The notes below the pieces were generated by a model that worked only from the letters and a program-made list of their open reading frames with translations, had not been told where the DNA came from and ran no database searches. The translations under genes were made by a program, and so were the position numbers. A DNA stretch of 64,000 nucleotides from Mucilaginibacter polytrichastri (GTDB lineage: Bacteria; Bacteroidota; Bacteroidia; Sphingobacteriales; Sphingobacteriaceae): the NCBI RefSeq assembly GCF_001911425.1, contig NZ_MPPL01000001.1:301707-365706 (forward strand), written 5' to 3'. Shown here piece after piece: positions 35,483 through 43,863 of this stretch (position 1 is the first letter of the stretch; every line of letters starts with the position of its first letter).

Positions 35483-36201
35483 TATTAAATTGCATAGCTG
35501 TTGATGACGAACCTTTAGCACTGGGGCTGGTTTGCGCATTTATTGACCAAACGCCTTTTTTAAGTTTAAAAGGCCGTTCGTCGAGCGCGGTGGAGGCTTT
35601 GAAGATCCTGAATGACGAGGCCGTAGATTTAATATTCCTAGATATCCAAATGCCCGACCTTAATGGCATGGAGCTGGCCCGTGTGCTTGACAGCAGGCCC
35701 AACAAGCCTCGTATTATTTTTACCACCGCCTACAACCAGTTTGCGCTGGATGGTTATAAAGTTGATGCCCTGGACTACCTGTTGAAGCCCTTCAACTACG
35801 AAGAGTTTTTAAAAGCCGCCCAAAAAGCGCTCAAGTACCAGGAAATGATTGCCAAGGCCGAACCGGAACCTAAGCAGGAAGAGGATTATCTTTTTTTGAA
35901 AGTAGAATACCAGCTGGTGCGCGTTGCACTTAGTGATATCCTGTATATAGAAGGCCTGAAGGATTATGTAAAAGTTTGGCTCAAAAGCGCCCCCAAACCC
36001 TTGCTTTCTCTTACCAGTTTAAAAGCCCTCGAAGAGAAGTTACCTTCCCGCCGTTTTATGCGCGTGCATCGCTCATTTATTGTATCGCTCGATCAGATCA
36101 ACTCTGTTACCCGCAATACCCTGCAGATAGGCAGTATAAATATCAGCGTTGGCGAGCAGTATAAGGATGCTTTTAATGTGTTTATTAGTAAATGGAATTG
36201 A
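35479..36201 (+). CDS. LytTR-family response regulator
   Basis: A receiver domain (residues 1-120) with acidic pocket VDDEP, phospho-Asp55 in LIFLDIQMPD, Thr in FTTAYN and Lys in YLLKPFN. A LytTR DNA-binding domain follows (about 140-240, FLKVEYQLVRVALSDILYIE, then RFMRVHRSFIVSLDQI). It acts with the upstream kinase to control transcription from direct-repeat sites. Neighbouring OMP gene 31278-34127 is divergent and a possible target. Confidence 0.92.
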   Translation: MILNCIAVDDEPLALGLVCAFIDQTPFLSLKGRSSSAVEALKILNDEAVDLIFLDIQMPDLNGMELARVLDSRPNKPRIIFTTAYNQFALDGYKVDALDYLLKPFNYEEFLKAAQKALKYQEMIAKAEPEPKQEEDYLFLKVEYQLVRVALSDILYIEGLKDYVKVWLKSAPKPLLSLTSLKALEEKLPSRRFMRVHRSFIVSLDQINSVTRNTLQIGSINISVGEQYKDAFNVFISKWN

Positions 36202-36357
36202 GGTGTATTGGCGAGACGCTAATCCTCCATCGTCATAGTTACGACGAAGTAATCCCAAACCTACAGAGACAGTGCTTTAATTAACGCACCGGCTAATATT
36301 AATTGTCTGTGCTATTATCATCGTTAGTCTGCTCCTGGCCGCAGGGGCTTAGTTGCT

Positions 36358-36701
36358 TTTTCTTGATAAAAAGTAACCAAAAATCAAGACGCAAAAAAGC
36401 TCCACCGCACAAATGCCACTTCACGGCCCCGCTTTTGCGTCAGGCCTCCCGCTCCTTTGATTGTCCCAATGTCTTTTCTAGCTTCTTTTATAATGTCGGC
36501 AAACAGCTTCGGCAATAGCGGGCAGAACAATGGTGGCTTGTGGGCAGGAAAAGGCATTGGAGATTTTGCAGCAGGGTAAAGGCTATGTAGCGTAAGCGGG
36601 GCAAAAGATCCCGGCCTGTGTTGTTCTGTTTGCTGTGGCTTGTGCGGCAAAGAAGCCTTTTGCCGACAGGCGCTTTGGTTACTTTGGCGCCCCAAAGTAA
36701 T
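36358..36701. repeat. About 340-bp repeat-like element with terminal inverted repeats
   Basis: No gene is supported between 36202 and 36833. An 11-bp inverted repeat (AAAGTAACCAA at 36370-36380, TTGGTTACTTT at 36675-36685) bounds about 316 bp of unusually GC- and C-rich sequence, and the right end holds a palindromic hairpin TTACTTTGG/CCAAAGTAA (36679-36700). A 71-codon open frame at 36303-36518 (SNQKSRRKKAPPHKCHFTAP) has the look of conserved non-coding repeats that are often mis-called as proteins. Probably a mobile or REP-like element. Confidence 0.5.
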
Positions 36702-36833
36702 AAGCCCTCCCGCGGCGATTAAGCGGGACCGAAGTTCATACTGCGTCACCCGATCCTAATGAAAAACGGATTAACGCCTCCTTTGCCAATCAAACATTAT
36801 TAATTAGCTTTAGTTACCAATTAAAGCCTACCA

Positions 36834-38384
36834 ATGAAAAAACTTTCTACGCTATTATATGTCCTCTTGGCAGGGTGTGTACTGCTTGCTTTTAAACAAA
36901 ATAATGATCTGCCCGATGCCGTAAAAACAGAGGCAGGCATGGTGTCTGGTATTAAAAGTTCTGCCGGCGATGTAACTTCTTTTAAAGGCATCCCATTTGC
37001 TGCGCCGCCTGTTGGTGCACTGCGCTGGAAAGCCCCGCAGCCCGCCGCGCATTGGGATGGTGTTAAAAAATGCGATGCCTTTGGCCCGAGCCCGATGCAG
37101 GCCGAACCCAAACCATTTTTTGTGTGGACTAAAGAATTTCTGATCCCGGCCGAACCTATCAGTGAGGACTGCTTGTATTTAAACGTTTGGACTAAAACTA
37201 TTAATACTAACAAGAAGCCGGTTTTTGTGTGGATCTATGGCGGTGGTTTTAGCAGTGGTGGTGCCGGCGTACCTATTTATGATGGTGAGGCTATGGCGCG
37301 TAAGGACATAGTATTTGTGTCGATCAATTACAGGGTAGGGGTGTTCGGCTTTTTTGCCCACCCGGAGTTAAGCAAGGAATCTCTTTTACATAGTTCGGGT
37401 AACTACGAGCTGATGGACCAAATTGCTGCGCTGAAATGGGTGAAGAAAAACATTGCAGCCTTTGGCGGCGACCCGGAAAATGTGACCATCGCGGGGCAAT
37501 CGGCAGGGGCAATGAGTGTAAATTGTCTGGTAGCTTCGCCGAAAGCTAAGGGCTTATTTCAAAAGGCCATTGCCGAAAGCGGATCGATGATGATTGCTAA
37601 TGCCAGCCGGCAAATGATGGATCTGAACACGGCTGAGGCCCAGGGCATAAAAGCAGCCCAGGCAGCTGAGGTTAATTCGCTGCAGGATCTTAGGGCCATG
37701 TCGTCAAAAGAATTACTGGAGAAAGTTAAAGGCCATTTTGCACCCATTGCTGATGGTTACAATGTACTGCCCGAGCCGGTTTACCAGCTTTATACCGAAA
37801 ATAAACAAAATAATGTGCCACTTTTAACCGGTTGGAATGCTGATGAAGGCATTGTTCCTGATATTAAAAATAAGGATACTTATATTAAACAGATCCGGGC
37901 CGAATATGGTACACATGCGGCTGATATACTGAAATATTACCCGGCGGGTACGGATGCCGAAGCAGCGCAATCGCAGGTGAACTTAAACCGTGACATCACG
38001 TTTGCGATATCGGGTTACCAGTGGGCCAAACTGCAAAGCAGCCGTAAAAGTAAACCAGTTTATGTTTACAACTTTACCCGCAGGCCACCGGCAGAAGGCG
38101 AGTATGTAAAATATAAATCGTTCCATACGGCCGAGGTTGCTTATGCGCTGGATGACCTGAAATTCCTGAATCGCCCGTGGCAGCCGGCAGATAGGCAACT
38201 GGCCAAAAACATGTCGGCCTATTGGATTAATTTTATGAGGACGGGTAACCCCAATGGTAGCGGACTACCGCAATGGCCGCAGTTTAACGAGCAAAGCAAT
38301 CAGGTGATAGTGTTGGGCGATAAAACGTCTGCGCATACGCTATTGGATAAGCAACGATTGGATTTTATGTTGAAAACCCCCTAA
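36834..38384 (+). CDS. Type B carboxylesterase, lipoprotein
   Basis: An alpha/beta-hydrolase of 516 aa. Type II signal peptide with lipobox LLAGC at residues 11-15. The family hallmarks are EDCLYLNVW (111-119), the oxyanion loop YGGGFSSGG (135-143) and the nucleophile Ser223 in TIAGQSAGA. A candidate Glu is in GWNADEGI and the His in KSFHTAEVAYAL. Para-nitrobenzyl esterase/cholinesterase-like, active in the periplasm or at the outer membrane. A terminator follows at 38434. Confidence 0.88.
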   Translation: MKKLSTLLYVLLAGCVLLAFKQNNDLPDAVKTEAGMVSGIKSSAGDVTSFKGIPFAAPPVGALRWKAPQPAAHWDGVKKCDAFGPSPMQAEPKPFFVWTKEFLIPAEPISEDCLYLNVWTKTINTNKKPVFVWIYGGGFSSGGAGVPIYDGEAMARKDIVFVSINYRVGVFGFFAHPELSKESLLHSSGNYELMDQIAALKWVKKNIAAFGGDPENVTIAGQSAGAMSVNCLVASPKAKGLFQKAIAESGSMMIANASRQMMDLNTAEAQGIKAAQAAEVNSLQDLRAMSSKELLEKVKGHFAPIADGYNVLPEPVYQLYTENKQNNVPLLTGWNADEGIVPDIKNKDTYIKQIRAEYGTHAADILKYYPAGTDAEAAQSQVNLNRDITFAISGYQWAKLQSSRKSKPVYVYNFTRRPPAEGEYVKYKSFHTAEVAYALDDLKFLNRPWQPADRQLAKNMSAYWINFMRTGNPNGSGLPQWPQFNEQSNQVIVLGDKTSAHTLLDKQRLDFMLKTP

Positions 38385-38433
38385 CCCCCTGAAGGGGGAT
38401 AGAAGTTAGACTTTTGCTGTAATTAAAATAAGA

Positions 38434-38459
38434 AAAAGCCACCCGGAAAGGTGGCTTTT
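38434..38459. terminator. Terminator between convergent genes
   Basis: AAAAGCCACC and GGTGGCTTTT, 10-bp perfect stem with 6-base loop; bidirectional between the esterase and the minus-strand gene ending at 38502. Confidence 0.8.
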
Positions 38460-38501
38460 CTATAAAGTTATTTTATCACTCCCCTTTAGGGGCTGGTGGG
38501 A

Positions 38502-38708
38502 TTAGAAGCTTTGCTTAGCTTCCTTAGCGCGTTCGCTTACCTGCTCAATAGCGTCTTTTGCGTATTCTTTTAGTTTGTCTACTAAATCGGGCGCTTTGTC
38601 GGCCAGTTCATCAATTAATGATTTGCCGTTATCTTCATTCTTTTTAACTGCATAGCTAATGCCATACGCAACTGCTGCGCCAATGGCAATATATTTTAAT
38701 AGGCTCAT
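38502..38708 (-). CDS. Small YtxH-like membrane protein, 68 aa
   Basis: One N-terminal hydrophobic stretch (YIAIGAAVAYGISYAV, residues 6-21) followed by a highly charged helix (SLIDELADKAPDLVDKLKEY, then AKDAIEQVSERAKEAKQSF). This is the layout of small YtxH/general-stress helical proteins. No catalytic function expected. Confidence 0.6.
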   Translation of the reverse strand: MSLLKYIAIGAAVAYGISYAVKKNEDNGKSLIDELADKAPDLVDKLKEYAKDAIEQVSERAKEAKQSF

Positions 38709-39075
38709 ATTGTTGTTTTTAATTATTTGGGTGGATAGTACAATGTTAGTGCCAAGAGTTAAAGCGGTTGTGAGTGAGTGGGGGTTGGTGGCACTGCATC
38801 ATAAACCCGGGTGGAGCGGATACCGGCCAATGTGGTTAAGGCTTGTGCGCGTATGAGCATAATACGGGGCCGGCATTGATAGTAGCATTGTTATTGCTTT
38901 ACTAAGTATTAGGGGTTATAGCAGAAATCCCTCCCTGCCAGGGCACAGCCAGCCGCACCCCTCCCGTTTAGGGAGGGAATTAAAAAAGGCCCCCATCTTT
39001 TACTCACTCATTCAGAGTCCGCTCATTCAATTCAGGGCCTCATTTACAAATCACTCATCCACAACTAAATTACAC
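38709..39075. other. Gene-free interval before ribosomal operon
   Basis: No supported gene. A 35-bp segment at 38813-38847 (starting GGAGCGGATACCGGCC) recurs in degenerate form at 42240-42273. A GC-rich palindrome-like stretch (CCCTCCC, GGGAGGG) occurs at about 38930-38980. The ribosomal-operon promoter starts at 39076. Confidence 0.4.
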
Positions 39076-39106
39076 TTGGCTAAATAAAATATTATTCCTA
39101 CATTTG
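39076..39106 (+). promoter_or_regulatory. Promoter of the rpsF-rpsR-rplI operon
   Basis: A -33-like TTGG at 39076-39079, 19 bp spacer, and a -7 element TACATTTG at 39099-39106 that fits TAnnTTTG exactly. A leader of about 40 nt with a small hairpin (CCCGTTAAGAGCGGG, 39112-39126) precedes the ATG. This hairpin could be the target of S6:S18 feedback control; that is inference. Confidence 0.75.
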
Positions 39107-39152
39107 CGTCCCCGTTAAGAGCGGGTAAAACATTAAAAATCAAAGTATAATA

Positions 39153-39518
39153 ATGCAACAGTACGAAACCGTGATCGTTCTAACCCCGTTGTTATCAGAC
39201 GAAGTTGCGAAAGAGGCGATAGCCAAATTCAGCAAAATTCTTACAGATAACGGAGCCGAAATTGTCCAAGAGGATAATTGGGGTTTGAGAAAATTAGCGT
39301 ATCCAATCCAAAAGAAAACAACTGGATACTATCACTTAACTGAATTTAAGGCTCCGGGTGAATTAATTAACAAACTTGAAGTTGAATTGAGACGTGATGA
39401 GCGCGTATTGCGTTTCTTAACTATTGCCCTCGACAAACATGCCATTGCTTACAATGACAAAAAACGTAGTGGTGCTTTCAACAAAAAATCAGCTAAAGCA
39501 GAGGAGACAGCAAACTAA
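39153..39518 (+). CDS. rpsF: 30S ribosomal protein S6
   Basis: 121 aa. Begins [20 protein letters not shown]. Conserved [20 protein letters not shown] and [14 protein letters not shown] are the S6 core; a Lys-rich tail follows. S6 pairs with S18 in the central domain of the 30S platform. It overlaps rpsR by one base (TAATG), so the two are translationally coupled. Confidence 0.97.
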   Translation: MQQYETVIVLTPLLSDEVAKEAIAKFSKILTDNGAEIVQEDNWGLRKLAYPIQKKTTGYYHLTEFKAPGELINKLEVELRRDERVLRFLTIALDKHAIAYNDKKRSGAFNKKSAKAEETAN

Positions 39519-39781
39519 TGGCAACAGAACAAATTAAGTATGTTACTGCTCCTAAAGTGGAGGATAACCGCAAAAAATATTGCCGTTTTAAAAAGAACGG
39601 TATTAAATACATCGATTACAAAGACGCTAACTTCCTTTTGAAGTTTGTTAACGACCAGGGTAAAGTATTACCTCGCCGTTTAACTGGTACTTCATTAAAG
39701 TTCCAGCGTAAAGTGGCTCAAGCAGTTAAACGTGCACGCCACATCGGTTTATTACCTTACGTAACAGATTCGTTAAAATAA
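39518..39781 (+). CDS. rpsR: 30S ribosomal protein S18
   Basis: 87 aa. Core motifs RKKYCRFKKNGIKYIDYKDA, KVLPRRLTGTSLKFQRKVAQ and AVKRARHIGLLPYV are those of S18. It forms a heterodimer with S6 on 16S rRNA. The S6-S18-L9 order is widely conserved, here without priB. Confidence 0.97.
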   Translation: MATEQIKYVTAPKVEDNRKKYCRFKKNGIKYIDYKDANFLLKFVNDQGKVLPRRLTGTSLKFQRKVAQAVKRARHIGLLPYVTDSLK

Positions 39782-39797
39782 TCAGGAGGATTTAAAA

Positions 39798-40241
39798 ATG
39801 GACATTATTTTAAAACAAGATGTTAAAAACCTCGGTGAGAAAGACGAAGTCGTTAAAGTAAAACCAGGTTACGGCCGTAACTTTTTGATCCCTCAGGGTG
39901 TGGCTATTTTAGCTACCGTGTCGGCTCGTAAAGTATTAGCTGAAAACTTAAAACAAGCGCAGTTTAAACAAGACAAAATCCGTAAGGATGCTGACGAGGT
40001 TGCTGCCAAGTTAGAAAACGTTAAACTTACCATTGGCGCCAAAGCTGGTGAAACCGGTAAAATTTTCGGTGCTATCAACACTATTCAGATAGCTGATGCA
40101 TTGAAGAAACAAGGCTTTGAAGTTGACCGTCGCCGTATCACTTTTGATCAGGACCCTAAATTTGTTGGTGAATACACTGCAAACTTAAACCTGCACAAAG
40201 AAGTTAAGGTTAAGGTTCCTTTCGAGGTTGTAGCCGAGTAA
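39798..40241 (+). CDS. rplI: 50S ribosomal protein L9
   Basis: 147 aa. N-terminal domain IILKQDVKNLGEKDEVVKVK and PGYGRNFLIPQGVA contains the RNA-binding signature, followed by a long connecting helix and the C-terminal domain (IGAKAGETGKIFGAINTIQI). An AGGAGG sequence at 39783-39788 is a Shine-Dalgarno-like site 10 bp before the ATG, unusual for this phylum. A terminator lies at 40297-40335. Confidence 0.97.
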   Translation: MDIILKQDVKNLGEKDEVVKVKPGYGRNFLIPQGVAILATVSARKVLAENLKQAQFKQDKIRKDADEVAAKLENVKLTIGAKAGETGKIFGAINTIQIADALKKQGFEVDRRRITFDQDPKFVGEYTANLNLHKEVKVKVPFEVVAE

Positions 40242-40296
40242 TTGTATTGATTTCTGATTCCGGGATTTAGATTTCGGATTTGAACATATAAATTGA

Positions 40297-40335
40297 AATA
40301 AGGTGTTTAGTATATTTACTGAGCACCTTATTTTT
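40297..40335 (+). terminator. Terminator of the ribosomal operon
   Basis: AATAAGGTG (40297-40305) pairs with CACCTTATT (40324-40332), with T-run TTTTTTT (40331-40337) after. 9-bp perfect stem, 18-base loop. Confidence 0.8.
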
Positions 40336-40360
40336 TTACCCCATTTTTGATATCCCCCTG

Positions 40361-41050
40361 ATGCGAGGCATATTTAGACTGATACTGCGTATTGTTAAAA
40401 TATTTCTGATTGCTTTTATCAGCATTACCGTTTTATGGGTATTGCTATATCGCTTTGTAAACCCGCCGGTAACATGGCTAATGGTAACCCGTGGCTTTGA
40501 GCGCAAGGCCGATGGTAAAGACTGGAAGATTGATAAGCACTGGGTAAGTTTTGATAGTATTGCCGACCCGATGAAACGCGCAGCCGTGGCAGCCGAAGAT
40601 CAGAAGTTTTTGAACCATTTCGGGTTCGACTTTAAGGCAATGGAACGTGCTATTGATAAAAATGCGCACAGTCACAAGTTGATGGGCGGGAGTACAATAT
40701 CACAGCAAACTGCCAAAAACGTTTTCCTGTGGCCGGGCCGCTCGTATGTACGCAAAGGCTTTGAAGCCTACTTTACGCTGCTGATAGAGACCTTCTGGAG
40801 CAAGCGCCGCATTATGGAGGTATACCTTAATGTGATTGAAATGGGCGATGGTATTTACGGTGTGGAAGCAGCTTCGCAGGCTTACTTTCATAAACATGCA
40901 TCGCAATTAACAACCTACCAGGCTGCTGCCATTGCATCAATATTCCCAAACCCGCTGCATTGGTCGCCCATTAACCCGAGCGATTATTTGAGGCACCATC
41001 AGTATTTGATCCGGAAGAACATTAGAAGGTTGGGGCCGTTGGATTTTTAG
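40361..41050 (+). CDS. mtgA: Monofunctional peptidoglycan glycosyltransferase
   Basis: 229 aa with one N-terminal transmembrane helix (8-32), then a GT51 domain: catalytic Glu79 in AVAAEDQKFLNHFGFD, then KLMGGSTISQQTAKNVFLWP and KRRIMEVYLNVIEMGDGIYG with the second Glu, all at standard spacing. No transpeptidase domain. It polymerises lipid II into glycan strands at the inner membrane and helps cell-wall synthesis. Monocistronic. Confidence 0.95.
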   Translation: MRGIFRLILRIVKIFLIAFISITVLWVLLYRFVNPPVTWLMVTRGFERKADGKDWKIDKHWVSFDSIADPMKRAAVAAEDQKFLNHFGFDFKAMERAIDKNAHSHKLMGGSTISQQTAKNVFLWPGRSYVRKGFEAYFTLLIETFWSKRRIMEVYLNVIEMGDGIYGVEAASQAYFHKHASQLTTYQAAAIASIFPNPLHWSPINPSDYLRHHQYLIRKNIRRLGPLDF

Positions 41051-41072
41051 GGTCGCTGAACCTGAACCCGTC

Positions 41073-41170
41073 CGTCATCCTGAACTTGTTTCGGGATCCC
41101 ACAGGACGATCTGCTTGATGAGTATACTTAGACCTGACGCGTGGGATGCCGAAACAAGTTCTGCATGACG
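41073..41170. repeat. Interspersed inverted-repeat element, family 1, copy 2
   Basis: About 98 bp with arms CATCCTGAACTTGTTTCGGG and CCGAAACAAGTTCTGCATG. Same family as 5950-6044 and 41659-41755, but its centre is divergent. Confidence 0.85.
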
Positions 41171-41242
41171 TGTTGGGTGAATGCAGGACATTGTTTGACC
41201 TGCAAATTACCATAACTCAATCTTCATGATGTAAATTGCACC

Positions 41243-41635
41243 ATGCCCGCCAATCAAATCCTCACCCTCGACGACATTAAACTCCTCGTTGATACTTTTT
41301 ACACCAAAATAAAAGGTGATGCATTGCTGGGCCCGATATTTAATGAGCGCATACAGGATCGCTGGCCGCAGCACCTGGAAAAGATGTACGCATTTTGGCA
41401 AACCTTATTGCTGGAAGAACATACTTACAACGGCCGGCCTTTCCCGCCGCATATGAATCTGCCTGTCGGGCACGAGCATTTTGAACACTGGCTCAACCTA
41501 TTTACCGCAACTATAGACGAACTATTTACCGGCGAAAAAGCCGGCGAAGCCAAGTGGCGGGCCGGAAATATTGCGAAGATGTTTGAGCATAAGATTGCTT
41601 ACTTCCGCAGTCATGGACATGGGTTTGTGCAGTAG
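41243..41635 (+). CDS. Group III truncated haemoglobin
   Basis: 130 aa, 2-over-2 globin. Proximal His79 in HMNLPVGHEHFEHWL; Tyr20 in VDTFYTKIKG is at the B10 position, and the P-rich segment RPFPPHMNLP is typical of group III. Such proteins bind O2 and NO and are thought to protect against nitrosative stress. Flanked on both sides by family 1 repeats. Confidence 0.88.
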   Translation: MPANQILTLDDIKLLVDTFYTKIKGDALLGPIFNERIQDRWPQHLEKMYAFWQTLLLEEHTYNGRPFPPHMNLPVGHEHFEHWLNLFTATIDELFTGEKAGEAKWRAGNIAKMFEHKIAYFRSHGHGFVQ

Positions 41636-41658
41636 AGTGTAATAATCCAAGGAAGCAC

Positions 41659-41755
41659 GTCGTCCCGAACTTGTTTCGGGATCCCACAGAACAGGTCAAA
41701 GACTATGCATTTGTACACTTAGCAAGTGGGATGCCGAAACAAGTTCGGCATGACG
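41659..41755. repeat. Interspersed inverted-repeat element, family 1, copy 3
   Basis: About 97 bp. Arms TCCCGAACTTGTTTCGGGAT and ATGCCGAAACAAGTTCGGCA. Its centre matches copy 1 almost exactly (CAGGTCAAA, ACTATGCATTTGTACAC), though copy 1 is in the prophage, 35 kb away. Confidence 0.85.
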
Positions 41756-41770
41756 GATCTGTGTTATGAA

Positions 41771-42154
41771 TTAATCTTTCTTCTTCAAATCCTCTTTCAC
41801 TTCTTCCCTGTAATCTTTATAGCCATTTACATGCGGCTTATCGAGGTTAAGCATACTGTCTAAACTGGCATCATAGATCTGGTATTTATTGTTTTTGGCA
41901 AACTCTACCAAGGCAAAAAGGGCAGGCTCGCCGTCGAGGCTCAGGAGCAGGTTGTTGGACGGCAGGTCGGTATATTCATATTCAATATTACCATCGGGAA
42001 CCGAAATTATCCTGAAAGCATCTTCCTCTTCAATAGCGCGGAAATGGGCTTTAAGCTTCTTGCCGAAGTCTGCCGGTTTTAGCGCTTGTTTATTAAGGGT
42101 TTCCAAGTCTGCAATTTCCTCGGTTGAATTAAATAGTACTACGTCCCAGCTCAT
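41771..42154 (-). CDS. Conserved hypothetical protein, 127 aa
   Basis: Begins MSWDVVLFNSTEEIADLETL. Acidic alpha/beta protein with IEYEYTDLPSNNLLLSLDGE and a charged C-terminus (DYREEVKEDLKKKD). No signal peptide, no recognised motif. Similar small acidic proteins occur in this phylum from general knowledge; role unknown. Confidence 0.6.
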   Translation of the reverse strand: MSWDVVLFNSTEEIADLETLNKQALKPADFGKKLKAHFRAIEEEDAFRIISVPDGNIEYEYTDLPSNNLLLSLDGEPALFALVEFAKNNKYQIYDASLDSMLNLDKPHVNGYKDYREEVKEDLKKKD

Positions 42155-42492
42155 CTGTTTGTGTTTGTGGTAAAATTAAGGAAAAGCGATGGGATTAGGC
42201 AATGTTGTTCGTCGGTGCACATATCTTGCGTTAAGGATAGGAGCGGATACCGGCCTTGTGGCTAATGCCTGTGTGGTATGAGCGGATAGCCTGGGCCGCA
42301 GGCAACGCCTAGGGGAGAATCAAGAATAAAGAGCCGGGGATCAATGGAAAATAAACGTGTCCAAATGTATAGAGCGACTTGTTTAAACTTCTAAAGTAAC
42401 TCATTTTAAGCAAATTATTTCTCCAATGTCCTTGCTTATTAAAATATTACTGCTTACAATTGTGATATCATTTTAATATCAAATTGAATAAT
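42155..42492. other. Gene-free interval before SPFH gene
   Basis: No supported gene. It contains a degenerate copy (42240-42273) of the 35-bp segment at 38813-38847. No clear terminator or promoter box is visible apart from AT-rich sequence at 42400-42480. Confidence 0.35.
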
Positions 42493-43347
42493 ATGAAAAC
42501 CGAAAAAACCTTAAGTCCTTATAATGGCTATTTTGCAGTGGCCTGTGCAATTGCTGCCGTAGTTGGTATTGCATTTTCTTTGCTTTATGAGCAGCCGATA
42601 TGGGTTATAGTTTGTTTTATCATTCTTGTGTTTGAGTTAAAGGGTTTAATTATTGTAAGCCCAAATAATGCACAGGTTTTACTTTTGTTTGGTAAATACA
42701 CAGGCACCATTAATGAAAACGGTTTGTTTTGGATAAATCCTTTATTGAAACGTATAGGGCTATCTTTAAAGGCCCGTAATTTTGAGAGTGAGAAAGTTAA
42801 GGTGAATGATAAAATGGGCAACCCTATTTTAATTAGTGTGATATTGGTTTGGCGCATTAAGGATACCTTTAAGGCATCATTCGAGGTAAATAATTATGAG
42901 CAATTTGTAAAGGTGCAAACAGATTCGGCTGTGCGTAAACTAGCCGGCAGTTTTCCATACGATCATTTTGAGGATGAGCGGGCGTCTGTTACATTAAGTA
43001 CTAATTTTGATGATATTAATAACGCCCTTGAAAAAGAGATAGCAGAGCGCCTTGAAATGGCCGGAATAGAAGTGGTAGAGGCGCGGATAGGTTACCTGGC
43101 TTATGCGCCCGAAATTGCACACTCTATGTTAAGGCGCCAGCAGGCATCGGCTATTGTGGCTGCGCGGCATAAAATTGTAGAAGGTGCCGTGGGGATGGTT
43201 GAAAGCGCCTTGAAGCTATTATCCGAAAAACAGATTATTAACCTTGACGAAGAACGCAAAGCAGCCATGGTAAGCAACCTGATGGTGGTACTTTGTGGCG
43301 ACAGGGAAACGCAGCCTATTGTAAATACAGGTACATTATATCAATAA
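42493..43347 (+). CDS. SPFH/Band 7 domain membrane protein
   Basis: Start at ATG 42493 (MKTEKTLSPYNGYF). Two N-terminal transmembrane segments (about 11-52), then the SPFH domain (GLIIVSPNNAQVLLLFGKYT, then NPLLKRIGLSLKARNFESEK and VNDKMGNPILISVILVWRIK) and a C-terminal helical region typical of stomatin-like scaffolds. It likely organises membrane microdomains. A small RHH protein gene starts 6 bp downstream, a frequent pairing with this family in Bacteroidota. Confidence 0.88.
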   Translation: MKTEKTLSPYNGYFAVACAIAAVVGIAFSLLYEQPIWVIVCFIILVFELKGLIIVSPNNAQVLLLFGKYTGTINENGLFWINPLLKRIGLSLKARNFESEKVKVNDKMGNPILISVILVWRIKDTFKASFEVNNYEQFVKVQTDSAVRKLAGSFPYDHFEDERASVTLSTNFDDINNALEKEIAERLEMAGIEVVEARIGYLAYAPEIAHSMLRRQQASAIVAARHKIVEGAVGMVESALKLLSEKQIINLDEERKAAMVSNLMVVLCGDRETQPIVNTGTLYQ

Positions 43348-43352
43348 AAAAA

Positions 43353-43556
43353 ATGGCAGAGAAGAAGTCGTTCGCTTTACGCATTGATGCAGACACGATG
43401 AAGCTGGTTGAAAAATGGGCTTCAGACGAGTTTAGGAGCGTTAACGGCCAAATTGAGTGGATGCTGCACAAGGCTTTGAAAGAAGCAGGGAGACTGAAGA
43501 AAGAAGAGGATCAAGACACAGGGATTGAGCGCAAAGAAAATAAACTTAAGAAATAA
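43353..43556 (+). CDS. Small Arc-like ribbon-helix-helix protein
   Basis: I chose ATG 43353 (MAEKKSFALRIDADTMKLVE) over a start inside the SPFH gene. Residues 6-15 give the DNA-binding strand (SFALRIDADT), followed by two helices (KLVEKWASDEFRSVNGQIEW, then LHKALKEAGRLKK). Length 67 aa. It probably represses its own operon; partner of the SPFH gene by position. Confidence 0.75.
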   Translation: MAEKKSFALRIDADTMKLVEKWASDEFRSVNGQIEWMLHKALKEAGRLKKEEDQDTGIERKENKLKK

Positions 43557-43568
43557 AAGGACTAAATA

Positions 43569-43856
43569 TTACCTGATTAACCCCTTTAAATCTGGATGCG
43601 ATTGGGAGGCGATGAACTCTGTGATGGTAAATTTAGCCAGTTTGTGTTGGTGAAAAGGATCGTCGGCAATAATTTTCTCCAATATTTCCTTAGAATCGGC
43701 TTGGGCTAGTATGATGCCGCCTGTGCGGGGAACCTTGCGTCCAGACATGATAAACACATCAGCCTTGTAATATTTGTCGAGATATTTTACGTGCGCAGCC
43801 ATGTGCTCGTCAAGTTGCTCGAGTGGCACAATGTATTTAAGGTCGATGATGAACAT
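43569..43856 (-). CDS. YCII-related protein
   Basis: 95 aa. The fold is a dimeric alpha/beta barrel of the YciI group: MFIIDLKYIVPLEQLDEHMA, AHVKYLDKYYKADVF with the conserved His, SGRKVPRTGGIILAQADSKE and DDPFHQHKLAKFTITEF with the catalytic His-Asp region. Function of this family is uncertain, possibly small-molecule or chlorinated-compound metabolism. Only 7 bp from the next gene upstream. Confidence 0.85.
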   Translation of the reverse strand: MFIIDLKYIVPLEQLDEHMAAHVKYLDKYYKADVFIMSGRKVPRTGGIILAQADSKEILEKIIADDPFHQHKLAKFTITEFIASQSHPDLKGLIR

Positions 43857-43863
43857 GTTAGGG

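Noticed and set aside
36303..36518. 71-codon plus-strand frame in the gene-free block
   Set aside because: Sequence type resembles non-coding repeats often mis-annotated as proteins; overlaps the inverted-repeat element.
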